DNA from: Brachybacterium sillae
GTDB taxonomy: Bacteria > Actinomycetota > Actinomycetes > Actinomycetales > Dermabacteraceae
Assembly: GCF_025028335.1 (NCBI RefSeq)
Contig: NZ_JAFEUW010000001.1
Location: 1,488,001-1,552,000, forward strand
Reading direction: 5' to 3'
DNA length: 64,000 nucleotides
Position numbers and translations under genes: made by a program
Shown: in pieces, positions 19,521 through 28,344 of the stretch
Layout: each line of letters starts with the position of its first letter
How positions within the stretch are numbered: the stretch's first letter is position 1
Notes under the pieces: generated by a model
Databases searched by the model: none
The model's input: the letters and a program-made list of their open reading frames with translations, nothing else
What the model was told of the DNA's origin: nothing

Positions 19521-20858
19521 TCAGGCGCGGACCGGGGCGTCCTCCACCACGGCGGCCCGGCGATCGCTGCGCAGATGCCACACCCACAGGGCGAAGCCCA
19601 CCAGCACGGACACGAGCACCGCCTCGGCCAGCGACACCGCACTGCGCATCACCAGCGGTGCGACCGCCCCGGCCAGCAGGGCATTCATCGCCAGCGAGAA
19701 GAACGTGGCCATCGATCCGGCGGTGCCGCGGTCGTGCGGGAACACATCCATCACCTCGATCTGCATCGGGCCGAAGAACAGCTGCACGGTGAAGGCCAGC
19801 AGCATCGGCCCGACCACCGCTGCGATCACCCGCGGCTCGAGCCCGTCGAAGGGGCCGGCGATCGCCACCAGCCCCAGGTTCACCAGGGCGGCCGCGATGG
19901 TGCCCAGGTAGCCGAGGGTGATCATGCGGGCGCGGCTCATCCGATCCGACAGCATGGCGACGGCCTGGGCGCCGGCCATCATGCCGAGGATCAGCGGGAC
20001 GAACAGCACCCAGTAGTCCTGGGCGCCGAGGCCCAGCAACCGCTCGACGAAGATCGGCGCCCCGGCGATGTAGAGGAACTGGGCGGCGAAGCCGAAGGCG
20101 CTGCCGGTCGCCAGGCGCAGCAGTGCCGGGTCGTGGCCCACCCGCCAGATCCCGGCGAGCATGGAGCCCACCCGCACGGGCCGGCGGTCCTGCGGCGGCA
20201 GGGTCTCCGGCACCACCAACAGCATCAGCACCGCGCCGAGTGCCGCGAAGGCCGCAACCGCCGCGAAGATGATCCGCCAGGGGCCGAGCAGCAGCAGCCA
20301 GCCCCCGGCGACCGGGGCGATGGCCGGGGCGAGGGAGAAGATCATCATGATGCGGCTCATGAGCTTCTGCGCCTCGGCGCCCTCGAACATGTCGCGCACG
20401 ACCACGCGGGAGATGATCGTCGCCGCGCCGGCGCTGGCCCCCTGGACGGCACGCAGGGCCAGCAGGGTCCCGAAGCTCGGCGCCACCATCACCGCGAGCA
20501 TTGCCGCGATGTACACCGCGAGGCCCACCAGCATCACCGGCTTGCGGCCGACCGCGTCGGACACCGGCCCGTGCACCAGCGACATGACCGCGAAGGCCGC
20601 CATGTACACCGACACCAGCTGCTGCAGCTCCAGCGCCGTGACGCCGAACTCCTCGCCGATGCCCGTGTACGCGGGATAGAAGGAGTCGATGCTGAACGGC
20701 CCGATCATGGCCAGCAGCGCCAGGGTGACGGTGAGCAGCAGGCCCGCCCGCGTCCGAGGGGTCGAGGCCGGAGGAGTCGACGCGGGAGGGGTCGAGGTCG
20801 GAGGGGTCGAGGAGGAGTCGGCGGCGGGGGTCACGTCACGCGTCACGGGAAGGCTCAC
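19521..20858 (-). CDS. Bcr/CflA-type MFS multidrug efflux transporter
   Basis: A 445-residue MFS drug:H+ antiporter with 12 predicted membrane segments. The DHA1 motif A appears as VHGPVSDAVGRKPVMLVGL, preceded by the first-helix IGPFSIDSFYPAYTGIGEEFGV typical of Bcr/CflA, and motif C-like residues in IFSLAPAIAPVAGGWLL. The N terminus has a low-complexity stretch (STPPASTPPASTP) encoded by about three 15-bp repeats at 20761-20810. It is divergent from the ATP-grasp gene, with an AT-rich promoter gap at 20859-20978. Confidence 0.85.
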   Translation of the reverse strand: MSLPVTRDVTPAADSSSTPPTSTPPASTPPASTPRTRAGLLLTVTLALLAMIGPFSIDSFYPAYTGIGEEFGVTALELQQLVSVYMAAFAVMSLVHGPVSDAVGRKPVMLVGLAVYIAAMLAVMVAPSFGTLLALRAVQGASAGAATIISRVVVRDMFEGAEAQKLMSRIMMIFSLAPAIAPVAGGWLLLLGPWRIIFAAVAAFAALGAVLMLLVVPETLPPQDRRPVRVGSMLAGIWRVGHDPALLRLATGSAFGFAAQFLYIAGAPIFVERLLGLGAQDYWVLFVPLILGMMAGAQAVAMLSDRMSRARMITLGYLGTIAAALVNLGLVAIAGPFDGLEPRVIAAVVGPMLLAFTVQLFFGPMQIEVMDVFPHDRGTAGSMATFFSLAMNALLAGAVAPLVMRSAVSLAEAVLVSVLVGFALWVWHLRSDRRAAVVEDAPVRA

Positions 20859-20978
20859 TCACAGAAGTTTATCGTTCAATCATTCGGGTGTCGAGACAGT
20901 GGCCCCTCCGCGTGACGCGCGGAACGAGGCCGCTCTACCCCGGGCGCAGCACGGAACGGCCCCTGGCATTCTGGCCCC

Positions 20979-21935
20979 ATGCCCCACACGCCACCCTCCT
21001 CGTCCGCGTCCTCCTCGTCGGGTCCCCGGATCGGGGTGGTCACGGCCTCCCCCACCTTCTTCCACCCCCAGGACCCCGACCGGGACACCGCCCCGTTGCT
21101 GGCGGCGCTGCGGGAGCGCGGCGCGGTGGCACAGGCCGTGCCCTGGCGTGGCGCTGAGGTCGACTGGGCGGGGTTCGACCTGGTGCTGATCCGCAGCACC
21201 TGGGACTACCTGGAGGATCTGCCGGGTTTCCGCACCTGGGTGCGGGATGTCTCGGCCCGCACGCGCCTGCTCAACCCAGGCGCACTGGTGGAGTGGAACC
21301 TCGACAAGCGCTACCTGGCGCAGCTGGACCGGGCCGGGATCCCCACGGTGCCGACGCGATGGGCCGCCACCGTCGACGACCTGGAGACGGCGCTCGCCAC
21401 CGACACGCACGGCTCCCCTGCGTTCGCGGACGCCCCGGGGTGGGTGGTCAAGCCCTCGCACGGGGCCGGGTCCTCCCTCACCGGACTGTTCGCGCGCGAG
21501 GATCCGGCGGCCCGCACCCTGGGCCGGGAGATCCTCACCGCCGGCGCCGAGGTGATGGTGCAGCCGGAGATCCCCGAGCTCTCCGCGGGGGCGGAGAAGG
21601 CACTGTACCTCATCGACGGCACCCTCACCCATGCGATCGCCAAGGGAGCGTTGCTGCGGCGCGGTGGCGGCCTGATCGGAGGCGTCTACCAGGAGCACGC
21701 ACAGCGGGTGCCCGTCACCCCCGCCGAGGAGGAGCTCGCGCGCCGCACCCTGGCCACGGTCTCGGACCTCACCGGTCAGCCGGCCCCGCTGTACGCGCGG
21801 ATCGACCTGGTCGACTCCGCCCGGTACGGCCTGCTGGTGCTGGAGGCGGAGATGATCGAACCCTCCCTCAACCTGCACCTCGCGCCGGAGGTGGCGGGAG
21901 TGCTGGCCGCGGCGGTGCTGCGGCACGCGGTCTGA
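20979..21935 (+). CDS. ATP-grasp domain protein
   Basis: A 318-residue ATP-grasp fold protein of the RimK/glutathione-synthetase-like branch (similar in outline to DcsG-type ligases). Landmarks are RIGVVTASPTFF at the N terminus, IRSTWDY, NPGALVEWNLDKRYL, WVVKPSHGAGSSLTGLF with the nucleotide-binding Lys, YARIDLVD and the metal-binding VLEAEMIEPSLNL. It should form an amide or ester bond using ATP, but the substrates are unknown. It has no biosynthetic partner next to it and converges on the acyl-CoA dehydrogenase gene. Confidence 0.75.
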   Translation: MPHTPPSSSASSSSGPRIGVVTASPTFFHPQDPDRDTAPLLAALRERGAVAQAVPWRGAEVDWAGFDLVLIRSTWDYLEDLPGFRTWVRDVSARTRLLNPGALVEWNLDKRYLAQLDRAGIPTVPTRWAATVDDLETALATDTHGSPAFADAPGWVVKPSHGAGSSLTGLFAREDPAARTLGREILTAGAEVMVQPEIPELSAGAEKALYLIDGTLTHAIAKGALLRRGGGLIGGVYQEHAQRVPVTPAEEELARRTLATVSDLTGQPAPLYARIDLVDSARYGLLVLEAEMIEPSLNLHLAPEVAGVLAAAVLRHAV

Positions 21936-21954
21936 GACGGCACCAACCCCCGGG

Positions 21955-21973
21955 GGACGGACCCCCGCCGTCC
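21955..21973. terminator. Candidate bidirectional terminator
   Basis: GGACGG (21955-21960) pairs with CCGTCC (21968-21973) around ACCCCCG in the 40-bp gap between two convergent genes. It is short, with no T-run, so it is a modest candidate. Confidence 0.35.
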
Positions 21974-21975
21974 GG

Positions 21976-23244
21976 TCACACGAAAGCGCTCATCCCCGTG
22001 AGGCGCCGGCCGACGATCAGCGACTGCATGGTGTCGGTGCCCTCATAGGTGTGCAGGGCCTCGACATCGGCCATGTGCCGGATCACCCGGTTCTCCAGCA
22101 GGATGCCGCTGCCACCGAGCAGGTCGCGGGCGTCGGCGGCGATGGCGCGGGCCCCTCGGGTGTTGTGCACCTTCGCGAGGGAGGCCTGTTCGGGACGCAA
22201 CGCCCCGGCGGCCTCGAGGTCGGCCAGGCGGCGGCAGTGCAGCATCATCGAGGTCAGCGTCTGCAGCATCCCGGCCAGGCGCACCTGCACGTGCTGCGCC
22301 TTGGCGAGCGGCCGCCCGAACTGGACGCGCCGCGTGGCGTGCTCGAGGGCGCTCTCGTAGCAGGCGATGGCGTGGCCCAGCGCCGCCCAGGACACCCCGG
22401 CGCGGGTGGCGAACAGCACCGCGGAGGTGTCCTTGAAGCTGCGGGCCCCGGGCAGGCGCGCGTCGAGAGGGATCCGCACGTCCCGCAGGGTGATGTGCGC
22501 CTGGTGGATCGCCCGCAGCGACACCTTGCCGCGGATCACCTCGGCCTCGTACCCGGGCCGGTCCTGCTCCACCAGGAACCCGGACACCTGCCCGTGCAGC
22601 TCCGGGTCGGCGGGGTCGTCCACCCGCGCCCACACCACGGTGAGGTGGCCGCCCGCGCCGTTGCCGATCCACCGCTTCTGACCGCTGAGCACCCACTCCT
22701 CGCCGTCGCGGCGGGCAGTGGTCTCCAGGGAGACGGAATCGGAGCCATGCTCCGGCTCGGTCAGCGCGAAGGCGGCGTACTGCTCGCCGCGCGCGACCGG
22801 CTCCACCCAGCGCTCCTTCTGCGCCTCGGAACCGTGCATGACGATCGACCGCAGCGCCAGTCCGCCCTGCACGCCGATCATGGTGCCGACGCTGCCGTCG
22901 AGCCGACTGGCCTCCATCGTCACCAGGCCCGCGGCCAGCGGCGACATCCGCCGGTGACCGGGCACGTCGAGTCCGTCGACGAACAGGTCGAGCTCGCCCA
23001 GGCGGTGCACGATCTCCAACGGGTACTCCGCGCGGTCCCAGGCGTCGTCGATCCGTTCCAGGATCTCCCCGGAGAGGGAGCGCACGGTGCGCCAGGCCTC
23101 GAGGTCCTCCCCGGTGACGTCCTGCAGCACGGCGTAATGGTCGATCACCGGGGGCAGCAGGTCGGCGGGGGTGGCGGCGGACGGGTCGGGGGCCGACACC
23201 ACGCTGCGATCGGTGCGCACGCTCGTCGACGGGGCGTTCATCAT
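21976..23244 (-). CDS. Acyl-CoA dehydrogenase
   Basis: A 422-residue flavoprotein of the acyl-CoA dehydrogenase family, closest in outline to glutaryl-CoA dehydrogenase-like members. Motifs: YAAFALTEPEHGSDSVSLETTA (FAD/substrate loop), WVLSGQKRWIGN, RVQFGRPLAKAQHVQ and the catalytic-base region VEALHTYEGTDTMQSLIVGRRLTG with Glu before GT. The ATG overlaps the thiolase stop (TGATGATG), so it is the second gene of a two-gene beta-oxidation operon. Confidence 0.88.
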   Translation of the reverse strand: MMNAPSTSVRTDRSVVSAPDPSAATPADLLPPVIDHYAVLQDVTGEDLEAWRTVRSLSGEILERIDDAWDRAEYPLEIVHRLGELDLFVDGLDVPGHRRMSPLAAGLVTMEASRLDGSVGTMIGVQGGLALRSIVMHGSEAQKERWVEPVARGEQYAAFALTEPEHGSDSVSLETTARRDGEEWVLSGQKRWIGNGAGGHLTVVWARVDDPADPELHGQVSGFLVEQDRPGYEAEVIRGKVSLRAIHQAHITLRDVRIPLDARLPGARSFKDTSAVLFATRAGVSWAALGHAIACYESALEHATRRVQFGRPLAKAQHVQVRLAGMLQTLTSMMLHCRRLADLEAAGALRPEQASLAKVHNTRGARAIAADARDLLGGSGILLENRVIRHMADVEALHTYEGTDTMQSLIVGRRLTGMSAFV

Positions 23245-24455
23245 CACTGCATCCTCTCCAGCACGAGGGCCATGCCCTGCCCCCCACCGACGCAGAGGGT
23301 GGCCAGGCCATAGCGGCCGTCGCGTGCGCGCAGGCCGTTGATCAGGGTGGTGGTCATGCGGGCGCCGGTGGAGCCCCACGGGTGTCCCAGGGCGATGGCA
23401 CCGCCGTGGACGTTCAGCCGCTCGGGGTCGATGCCGAGCTGCTGGGCGGAGGGGATCACCTGCGCGGCGAAGGCCTCGTTGAGCTCGACCAGATCGATGT
23501 CCTCGATGGTGAGGCTGGCCAGGGCGAGGGCCCGGCGGGTGGCCTCGACGGGGCCGAGCCCCATGATCTCGGGGCTGAGGGCCGACACCCCGGTGGAGAC
23601 GATCCGCGCCAGCGGTGTGATGCCGAGCTGCTCGGCGCGTTCATCGGACATGACCACCAGGGCGGCGGCGCCGTCGGACAGCGGGCAGCAGTTGCCGGCG
23701 GTGACGGTGCCGTTCTCGCGGAACGCGGGCTGCAGGGCCTGCACCGCCTCGAGGGTGACACCGGGGCGTGGAGAGTCGTCACGGTCGACGACGGTGCCGT
23801 CGGGCAGCGTCACCGGGCTGATCTCACGGGCGAAGAACCCGGAGGCGATGGCGGCCTCGGCGCGGTGCTGGGAGCGCACGGCGTACTCGTCCTGGGCCAG
23901 ACGGTCGACGCCGCACAGGTCGGCGACGTTCTCAGCGGTCTGCCCCATGACGATGTACGGGTCGGGCAGGTCTCCATCCTCACGCGGATCGTGCCACGGC
24001 TCCCGCAGACGACCGGTGGCGCGGGCCTCGGTGCGCTCCCAGGCGCTCTCGAAGACCGGGTTGCGGGTGTCGGGCGCCTGCAGCTGCCCGGTGGAGAAGG
24101 ACAGCGATTCGACGCCCGCGGAGATGATCGTGTGGGCCTCACCGGCACGGATGGCATGGAAGGCGCTGCGGGTGGTCTCGATGCTGGAGGCGCAGAAGCG
24201 GGTGACGGTGGCGCCGGGCACCTCGTCCAGCCCGAGGCGGACCGCGACGGTGCGGGCGAGGTTCCCGCCCTGGTGTCCCTCCGGCAGGGCGCACCCGAGT
24301 TGGAGGTCGTCGATCCCCTCGAGCTGCGGCAGCTGGTCGAGGGCGGCGCGGATGGTCTGGGCGGCGAGTTCATCGGGCCGCAGGCTGGCGAGGGAGCCCT
24401 TCCGGGCGCGGCCGATGGGTGAGCGGGCGGCGGCGACGATGACGGCCTCGGGCAC
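23244..24455 (-). CDS. Acetyl-CoA acetyltransferase (thiolase)
   Basis: A 403-residue thiolase. The nucleophile Cys lies in TVTRFCASSIETTRSAFHAIRAGEA. The later catalytic segments are NEAFAAQ, NVHGGAIALGHPWGSTGAR with the His, and CVGGGQGMALVLERM with the second Cys. GTG 24455 is the start because AGGAGG lies 5 nt upstream; the frame is open further upstream but without a signal. With the acyl-CoA dehydrogenase and the separate FadJ it completes a beta-oxidation set. Confidence 0.9.
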   Translation of the reverse strand: MPEAVIVAAARSPIGRARKGSLASLRPDELAAQTIRAALDQLPQLEGIDDLQLGCALPEGHQGGNLARTVAVRLGLDEVPGATVTRFCASSIETTRSAFHAIRAGEAHTIISAGVESLSFSTGQLQAPDTRNPVFESAWERTEARATGRLREPWHDPREDGDLPDPYIVMGQTAENVADLCGVDRLAQDEYAVRSQHRAEAAIASGFFAREISPVTLPDGTVVDRDDSPRPGVTLEAVQALQPAFRENGTVTAGNCCPLSDGAAALVVMSDERAEQLGITPLARIVSTGVSALSPEIMGLGPVEATRRALALASLTIEDIDLVELNEAFAAQVIPSAQQLGIDPERLNVHGGAIALGHPWGSTGARMTTTLINGLRARDGRYGLATLCVGGGQGMALVLERMQ

Positions 24456-24694
24456 GCGATCCTCCTGGCTGATGCCGAGCGGCAGGTGACGGACGGCCGA
24501 CCCACCACCGCGCTCACCCATGAGCGTTTTGGTGATACTTGCCGTCCTAGTTACTTTTCCCCAGTGTGACGCATGTGACGCTGCGCGTCCAGCCCCCGGA
24601 CAGCGCGACGCCCCCGGCCGGGTGGACCGGGGGCGTCGGGGAAGGGGGCGTCGGTGCGGGAGCGGCGGCTTGTGGATCAGGCGGCGTGCGCGGA

Positions 24695-25126
24695 TCAGGC
24701 GGCGCGCACGCGCTTGCGGGCCAGGGTGGCCAGGGAGACGATCCCCAGCAGCAGCACCACGCCGAGAACCACGTGGACCCAGCGCGCCCCCATCTCGCCG
24801 AGGGCGTACTGGACCAGAGCCAGCACCGCCATGGTGAGGGCGTGGGCGAACACGCCCCAGTTCTTCACCTGGGCGCCGAGCACCCCGGCGGCGATGGTGG
24901 CGACGATCAGGCTGAGCAGCAGCAGCACGGCCACCACGGTGTGGACGGTGATGACGCCCCAGCCGCCGCCCACGAGGACGATGCCGAGGACGGTCTGGAG
25001 GATTGCGAGGGCCGCAGCGGCGTAGGCGATCGGCGGCAGGGCCAGGGCGAACCCGCGGGCGGTACGAGCGTCGGCCGTGGTGGTGCGGGTGGTGTCGCGG
25101 GGGGTCGTCTCAGGGGTGTGTGTCAT
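24695..25126 (-). CDS. Small integral membrane protein, 143 aa
   Basis: Four hydrophobic segments follow a Thr-rich cytosolic N terminus (PETTPRDTTRTTTADA): ALPPIAYAAAALAIL, VITVHTVVAVLLLLSLIVAT, NWGVFAHALTMAVLAL and VHVVLGVVLLLGIVSLATLA. The C terminus is basic (ARKRVRAA). I do not recognise a named family; the pattern recalls DUF-type four-helix membrane proteins. Translation probably starts at ATG 25126. Confidence 0.6.
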   Translation of the reverse strand: MTHTPETTPRDTTRTTTADARTARGFALALPPIAYAAAALAILQTVLGIVLVGGGWGVITVHTVVAVLLLLSLIVATIAAGVLGAQVKNWGVFAHALTMAVLALVQYALGEMGARWVHVVLGVVLLLGIVSLATLARKRVRAA

Positions 25127-25210
25127 GGTCTCGACTCTATCGGCGGTCCCGCCGGGAGGATCGAACCTTCGGTTGATCCGCGCGGGCCGCGGCGGCGCGA
25201 ATCTCCTCCC

Positions 25211-25326
25211 ATGCTTCCTGCCGCCATCGTCCTCATCACCCTGGCCCTCGTCCTCTACACCGCGGGGTGTGGGCGATCTGGCTGATCCCGTACGTGACGG
25301 GGATGCTCGGCGCCATGATCGGCTGA
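25211..25326 (+). pseudogene. Remnant of an HsmA/TIGR03987-like membrane protein
   Basis: The start MLPAAIVLITLALVLYTAG matches the N terminus of this small membrane family. One nucleotide out of frame, the sequence goes on as VWAIWLIPYVTGMLGAMIG, which matches the family's C terminus (VWLIWLIP-type ending). The ~80 residues between are gone, as if deleted between the two VW-encoding GTGTGGGC-like sites, with a 1-nt loss at the junction. I take it as an internally deleted gene; it would now encode a 24-residue peptide. Confidence 0.5.
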
Positions 25327-25396
25327 TCGCCGGGCCGGGCGGTCGGAAAGGACCATCGACGGCGCACATCCAGGCAGCGGGGCATACGTTGAGGTC

Positions 25397-26485
25397 ATGT
25401 CCCCCTCCTCCCCCTCCCGGTCCGGCGCACGCGGGCCCTCTCCGCTGGATGACCTCGCCGAGGCCGTCGGAGGTACGCCGCTGGTGCGTCTGCGCCGTCT
25501 GTTCCCCGACCTGGACGGCGACTCCCCGCGCCTCGAGCTCTACGCGAAGCTGGAGCAGTTGAACCCCGGCGGGTCGACCAAGGATCGCCCGGCCCTGGCC
25601 ATGCTGGAGGACGCCCTGGCCAGTGGGCGACTCGCCCCCGGCGGCACCGTCGTGGAATCCAGCTCCGGCAATCTGGGCATGGCGCTCGCCCGCGCATGTG
25701 CGGCCCACGGGGTCCGTTTCCTCTGCGTCGTCGACTCCCGCATCAACGCCCCGACCGCGGCGACCATCCGCGCGCTCGGCGGCGAGCTCGAGCAGGTCAC
25801 CCAGCCCGACCCGGAGACCGGCGATCTGCTCACCGCGCGCGTCAAGCGCGTGCAGCAGCTGCTGGAGGAGATCCCCGGCGCGGTGAACCTCCACCAGTAC
25901 GGCAACCCCGCCAACCCCGCCGCCCACCGCGACGGCACCATGCGCGAGATCGCCGAGGCCCTCGACCACCGCGTCGACGCGCTCTACGCGGCGGTCTCCA
26001 CCACCGGCACCATCGGCGGCTGCGCGGCGTACGTGCGGGACCACGACATGACGACCCGCCTGGTCGCGGTCGACGCCGAGGGCAGCGTGCTCTTCGGCGG
26101 CACCGCGGGCACGCGCCGCCTGCCCGGGATGGGCGCCGGATTCGTCACTGACCTGTCGCGGCAGGTGCAGCCCGATGAGGTGGTGCGGGTGGATGAACTG
26201 GCCTGCACCGCCGGCGCCCGCCTGCTGGCCCGCCGCGAGGGCATCCTCGCGGGGGCCTCGACCGGTGGGATCGTGGCCGCACTGGCCCGCACCCTGCCGT
26301 CGCTGCCCGACGGCTCCCGCGTCGCGATGATCGTGCACGACGGCGGTTCCCCGTACCTGTCGACCGTCTACGACGACGAGTGGGTGGGGCAGCAGCTGGG
26401 GGCCGACGCCGACGCCCTGGACCGCGCCCGGCAGGACCTCCTGGCGGCTTCGCGCGGGGCGGAGGCACCGGGAGGCGCGGCGTGA
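25397..26485 (+). CDS. SbnA-like PLP-dependent synthase (cysteine synthase superfamily)
   Basis: A 362-residue fold-type II PLP enzyme. The PLP lysine is in NPGGSTKDRPA (Lys62), followed by the substrate loop ESSSGNLGMALARA and the phosphate-binding STTGTIGG. The ESSSGN loop is characteristic of SbnA, which joins O-phosphoserine and glutamate on the way to 2,3-diaminopropionate, rather than of CysK (TSGNTG-type). NGR234 Y4xP is a similar recalled relative. ATG 25397 follows TACGTT at 25385-25390, so the mRNA may be leaderless. The stop overlaps the next gene's GTG by 4 bp. Activity is inferred from the family; the true product is unknown. Confidence 0.8.
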   Translation: MSPSSPSRSGARGPSPLDDLAEAVGGTPLVRLRRLFPDLDGDSPRLELYAKLEQLNPGGSTKDRPALAMLEDALASGRLAPGGTVVESSSGNLGMALARACAAHGVRFLCVVDSRINAPTAATIRALGGELEQVTQPDPETGDLLTARVKRVQQLLEEIPGAVNLHQYGNPANPAAHRDGTMREIAEALDHRVDALYAAVSTTGTIGGCAAYVRDHDMTTRLVAVDAEGSVLFGGTAGTRRLPGMGAGFVTDLSRQVQPDEVVRVDELACTAGARLLARREGILAGASTGGIVAALARTLPSLPDGSRVAMIVHDGGSPYLSTVYDDEWVGQQLGADADALDRARQDLLAASRGAEAPGGAA

Positions 26486-28344
26486 ACCAGCCCCCGCATT
26501 CCCCCCGGCCCCTGCACCTGGTCGTCGTCGGCGGCGGGCCGAAGGCCCTGTTCGCGCTGGAGGATCTCGCCTCCGCACTCCACCGGCCTCCCCACGCCGC
26601 CGACGGGCGAGACGTTCCCGCGGAAACGTCGAGGTCCGAGACCCCGGACAGCGGAACCGCGGCGGAGACGGTGGCGGTGTCGGGGGCGGAGAGCGTGTCG
26701 GCGTCGGTGCGGGTCACGGTGGTCGACCCGGGCCGCACCCTCGGCCCCGGTGCCGCGTATGACCCGGAGCAACCGGAGGTGCTGCGGTTGAACGTGGCCG
26801 CCCCGATCCTCGACGCCCCGCCGCCGCTACCGGGTGTCGCCGATCTGCCCGATCTGCCCACGTGGCTGACCGAGCATGCGCCCGAGCACGCCGGGGAGTC
26901 CTTCCCGCCGCGCGCGATCGTCGGCCGGTACCTCGAGCAGCGGTGGGAGCGCCTGCGCACCGCCCTGCCGATCGAGCACGTGCAGGGCCGAGCGAGCGAG
27001 GTGCGGTCCGCCGGCAGCACCACCGAGACCCCGCGGTGGACCGTGCGGCTCGCGGGGTCGGAGGACCTGTCAGGCACTGAGCTGTGTGCCGACGAACTGG
27101 TGATCGCCACCGGCCACGCCCCCGATCACGCCGGAGCCCTGCACCACACCTGGCAGGCGACCGCCCCGGATGGTCGGCCGCTGCCGCTGGTGCCCGCCGT
27201 GCTGCCCGCCACCCGCTTCCTCACCACCGAGGCCGTGCCCCCGGGCAGCCGGGTCGCCGTGCGCGGCGGCGCCCTGACCTTCATCGACGCCGCCCTGGTG
27301 CTGTTCCGCGCGCGCCCCCTGCACGAGGCACCGACGGTGCTCATCCCGATCACCCGCGACGGCCTGTTCCTCGACGCGAAGCCCCCGGCCGATGTGCCGC
27401 TGATCGAACCGGTGGCCGCGGCGCTGGCCACGGGCCGCCGCCAGTTGGAGGACCGACTGGACGCCGACGACGCGCGCGGCGGAACTGACAGGCGGCTCGC
27501 CCTGTCCGAGCTGCTCTCGCACGTGGCCCGCACCGCCGCCGCGGTCCTCGCGGTGTACCAGCTGCGCGCCGACGAACGGAGCAGTGCCGTCTCGGGACGG
27601 GTCGTGTCGGGCGGGTCGGTGTCGGCGCAGATCGCGACCACCCTGCTGCAGGGCTGCGAACCCGACCTGCCCACCGGTGCCGGTCGCGCCCGGGAGGCGC
27701 TGCGCCGCAGCGTCGAGGTCGCGGAGGGCCGCCGCACCCCCGGGCCGGCGTGGGCGCTCGGCCGCGCCTGGTCGGCTCTGTATTCGCTGGTGGTGCGGGC
27801 GGTGAGCCGCTCCGAGGAACCGGAGGAGGCGTGGGCCGCGTTCCACCGGTCCGCAGCGGTGCTGGAGCGCTTCGCCTTCGGGCCGCCGCCGTCGAACGCA
27901 CGGATCCTGCTCGATCTCATCGACGCCGGGGCCGTCGACACCTCATGGATGGACGCCAAGGTGCGGATCGACGCCGAGGGCCTGCACGGGCTGCCGACCG
28001 GTGCCGTCGTCCCCGACGTCGTCATCGACGCGGTCCTGCCTCCGCCGGGGGTGCCTCGCGGTGGCGACCCGCTTCTGCTGGATCTGCTCGACCGCGGGGT
28101 GCTGTCCCGTGCTCCCGGGCGTCGCGGCGTGCGCACGACGCGCGCGGGCACCGCCCTGACCAGCGACGACACCGAGGCGGTGGGCCTCGCGGTCCTCGGC
28201 CGCCCCACGGAGGACTGGTCCCTCGGCCAGGACAGCCTGAACCGCCACCTGCACCCCGAGAGCCGGGCCTGGGCGCAGCGCGTCGCCACCCGCCTGCGAG
28301 GCACCGGCACATCCGACAGCCCCGACGGAAGGATCCGCCGATGA
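26482..28344 (+). CDS. FAD/NAD(P)-binding protein (NAD_binding_9 / HpyO-like), 620 aa
   Basis: A large flavoprotein-like enzyme. The N-terminal dinucleotide fold is LVVVGGGPKALFALEDL (about residues 13-29), then the family-typical LGPGAAYDPEQPEVLRLNVAA, a second conserved ELVIATGHAPDHAG and a helical C-terminal half containing FAFGPPPSNARILLDLIDAG. This domain family includes FAD-dependent amine and urate hydroxylases, so N- or C-hydroxylation or amine oxidation of the synthase product is possible. GTG overlaps the synthase stop and its own stop overlaps the decarboxylase ATG, so the three are translated in concert. Residues 37-72 are an unconserved disordered insert that includes one copy of the dispersed palindrome (26611-26630). 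Confidence 0.75.
   Translation: MNQPPHSPRPLHLVVVGGGPKALFALEDLASALHRPPHAADGRDVPAETSRSETPDSGTAAETVAVSGAESVSASVRVTVVDPGRTLGPGAAYDPEQPEVLRLNVAAPILDAPPPLPGVADLPDLPTWLTEHAPEHAGESFPPRAIVGRYLEQRWERLRTALPIEHVQGRASEVRSAGSTTETPRWTVRLAGSEDLSGTELCADELVIATGHAPDHAGALHHTWQATAPDGRPLPLVPAVLPATRFLTTEAVPPGSRVAVRGGALTFIDAALVLFRARPLHEAPTVLIPITRDGLFLDAKPPADVPLIEPVAAALATGRRQLEDRLDADDARGGTDRRLALSELLSHVARTAAAVLAVYQLRADERSSAVSGRVVSGGSVSAQIATTLLQGCEPDLPTGAGRAREALRRSVEVAEGRRTPGPAWALGRAWSALYSLVVRAVSRSEEPEEAWAAFHRSAAVLERFAFGPPPSNARILLDLIDAGAVDTSWMDAKVRIDAEGLHGLPTGAVVPDVVIDAVLPPPGVPRGGDPLLLDLLDRGVLSRAPGRRGVRTTRAGTALTSDDTEAVGLAVLGRPTEDWSLGQDSLNRHLHPESRAWAQRVATRLRGTGTSDSPDGRIRR
26611..26630. repeat. Dispersed palindrome, copy 1 (inside a coding region)
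   Basis: GACGTTCCCGCGGAAACGTC, identical to the copy at 36902-36921. It lies within the disordered insert of the FAD/NAD(P)-binding protein gene, where it encodes DVPAETS. Confidence 0.7.
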
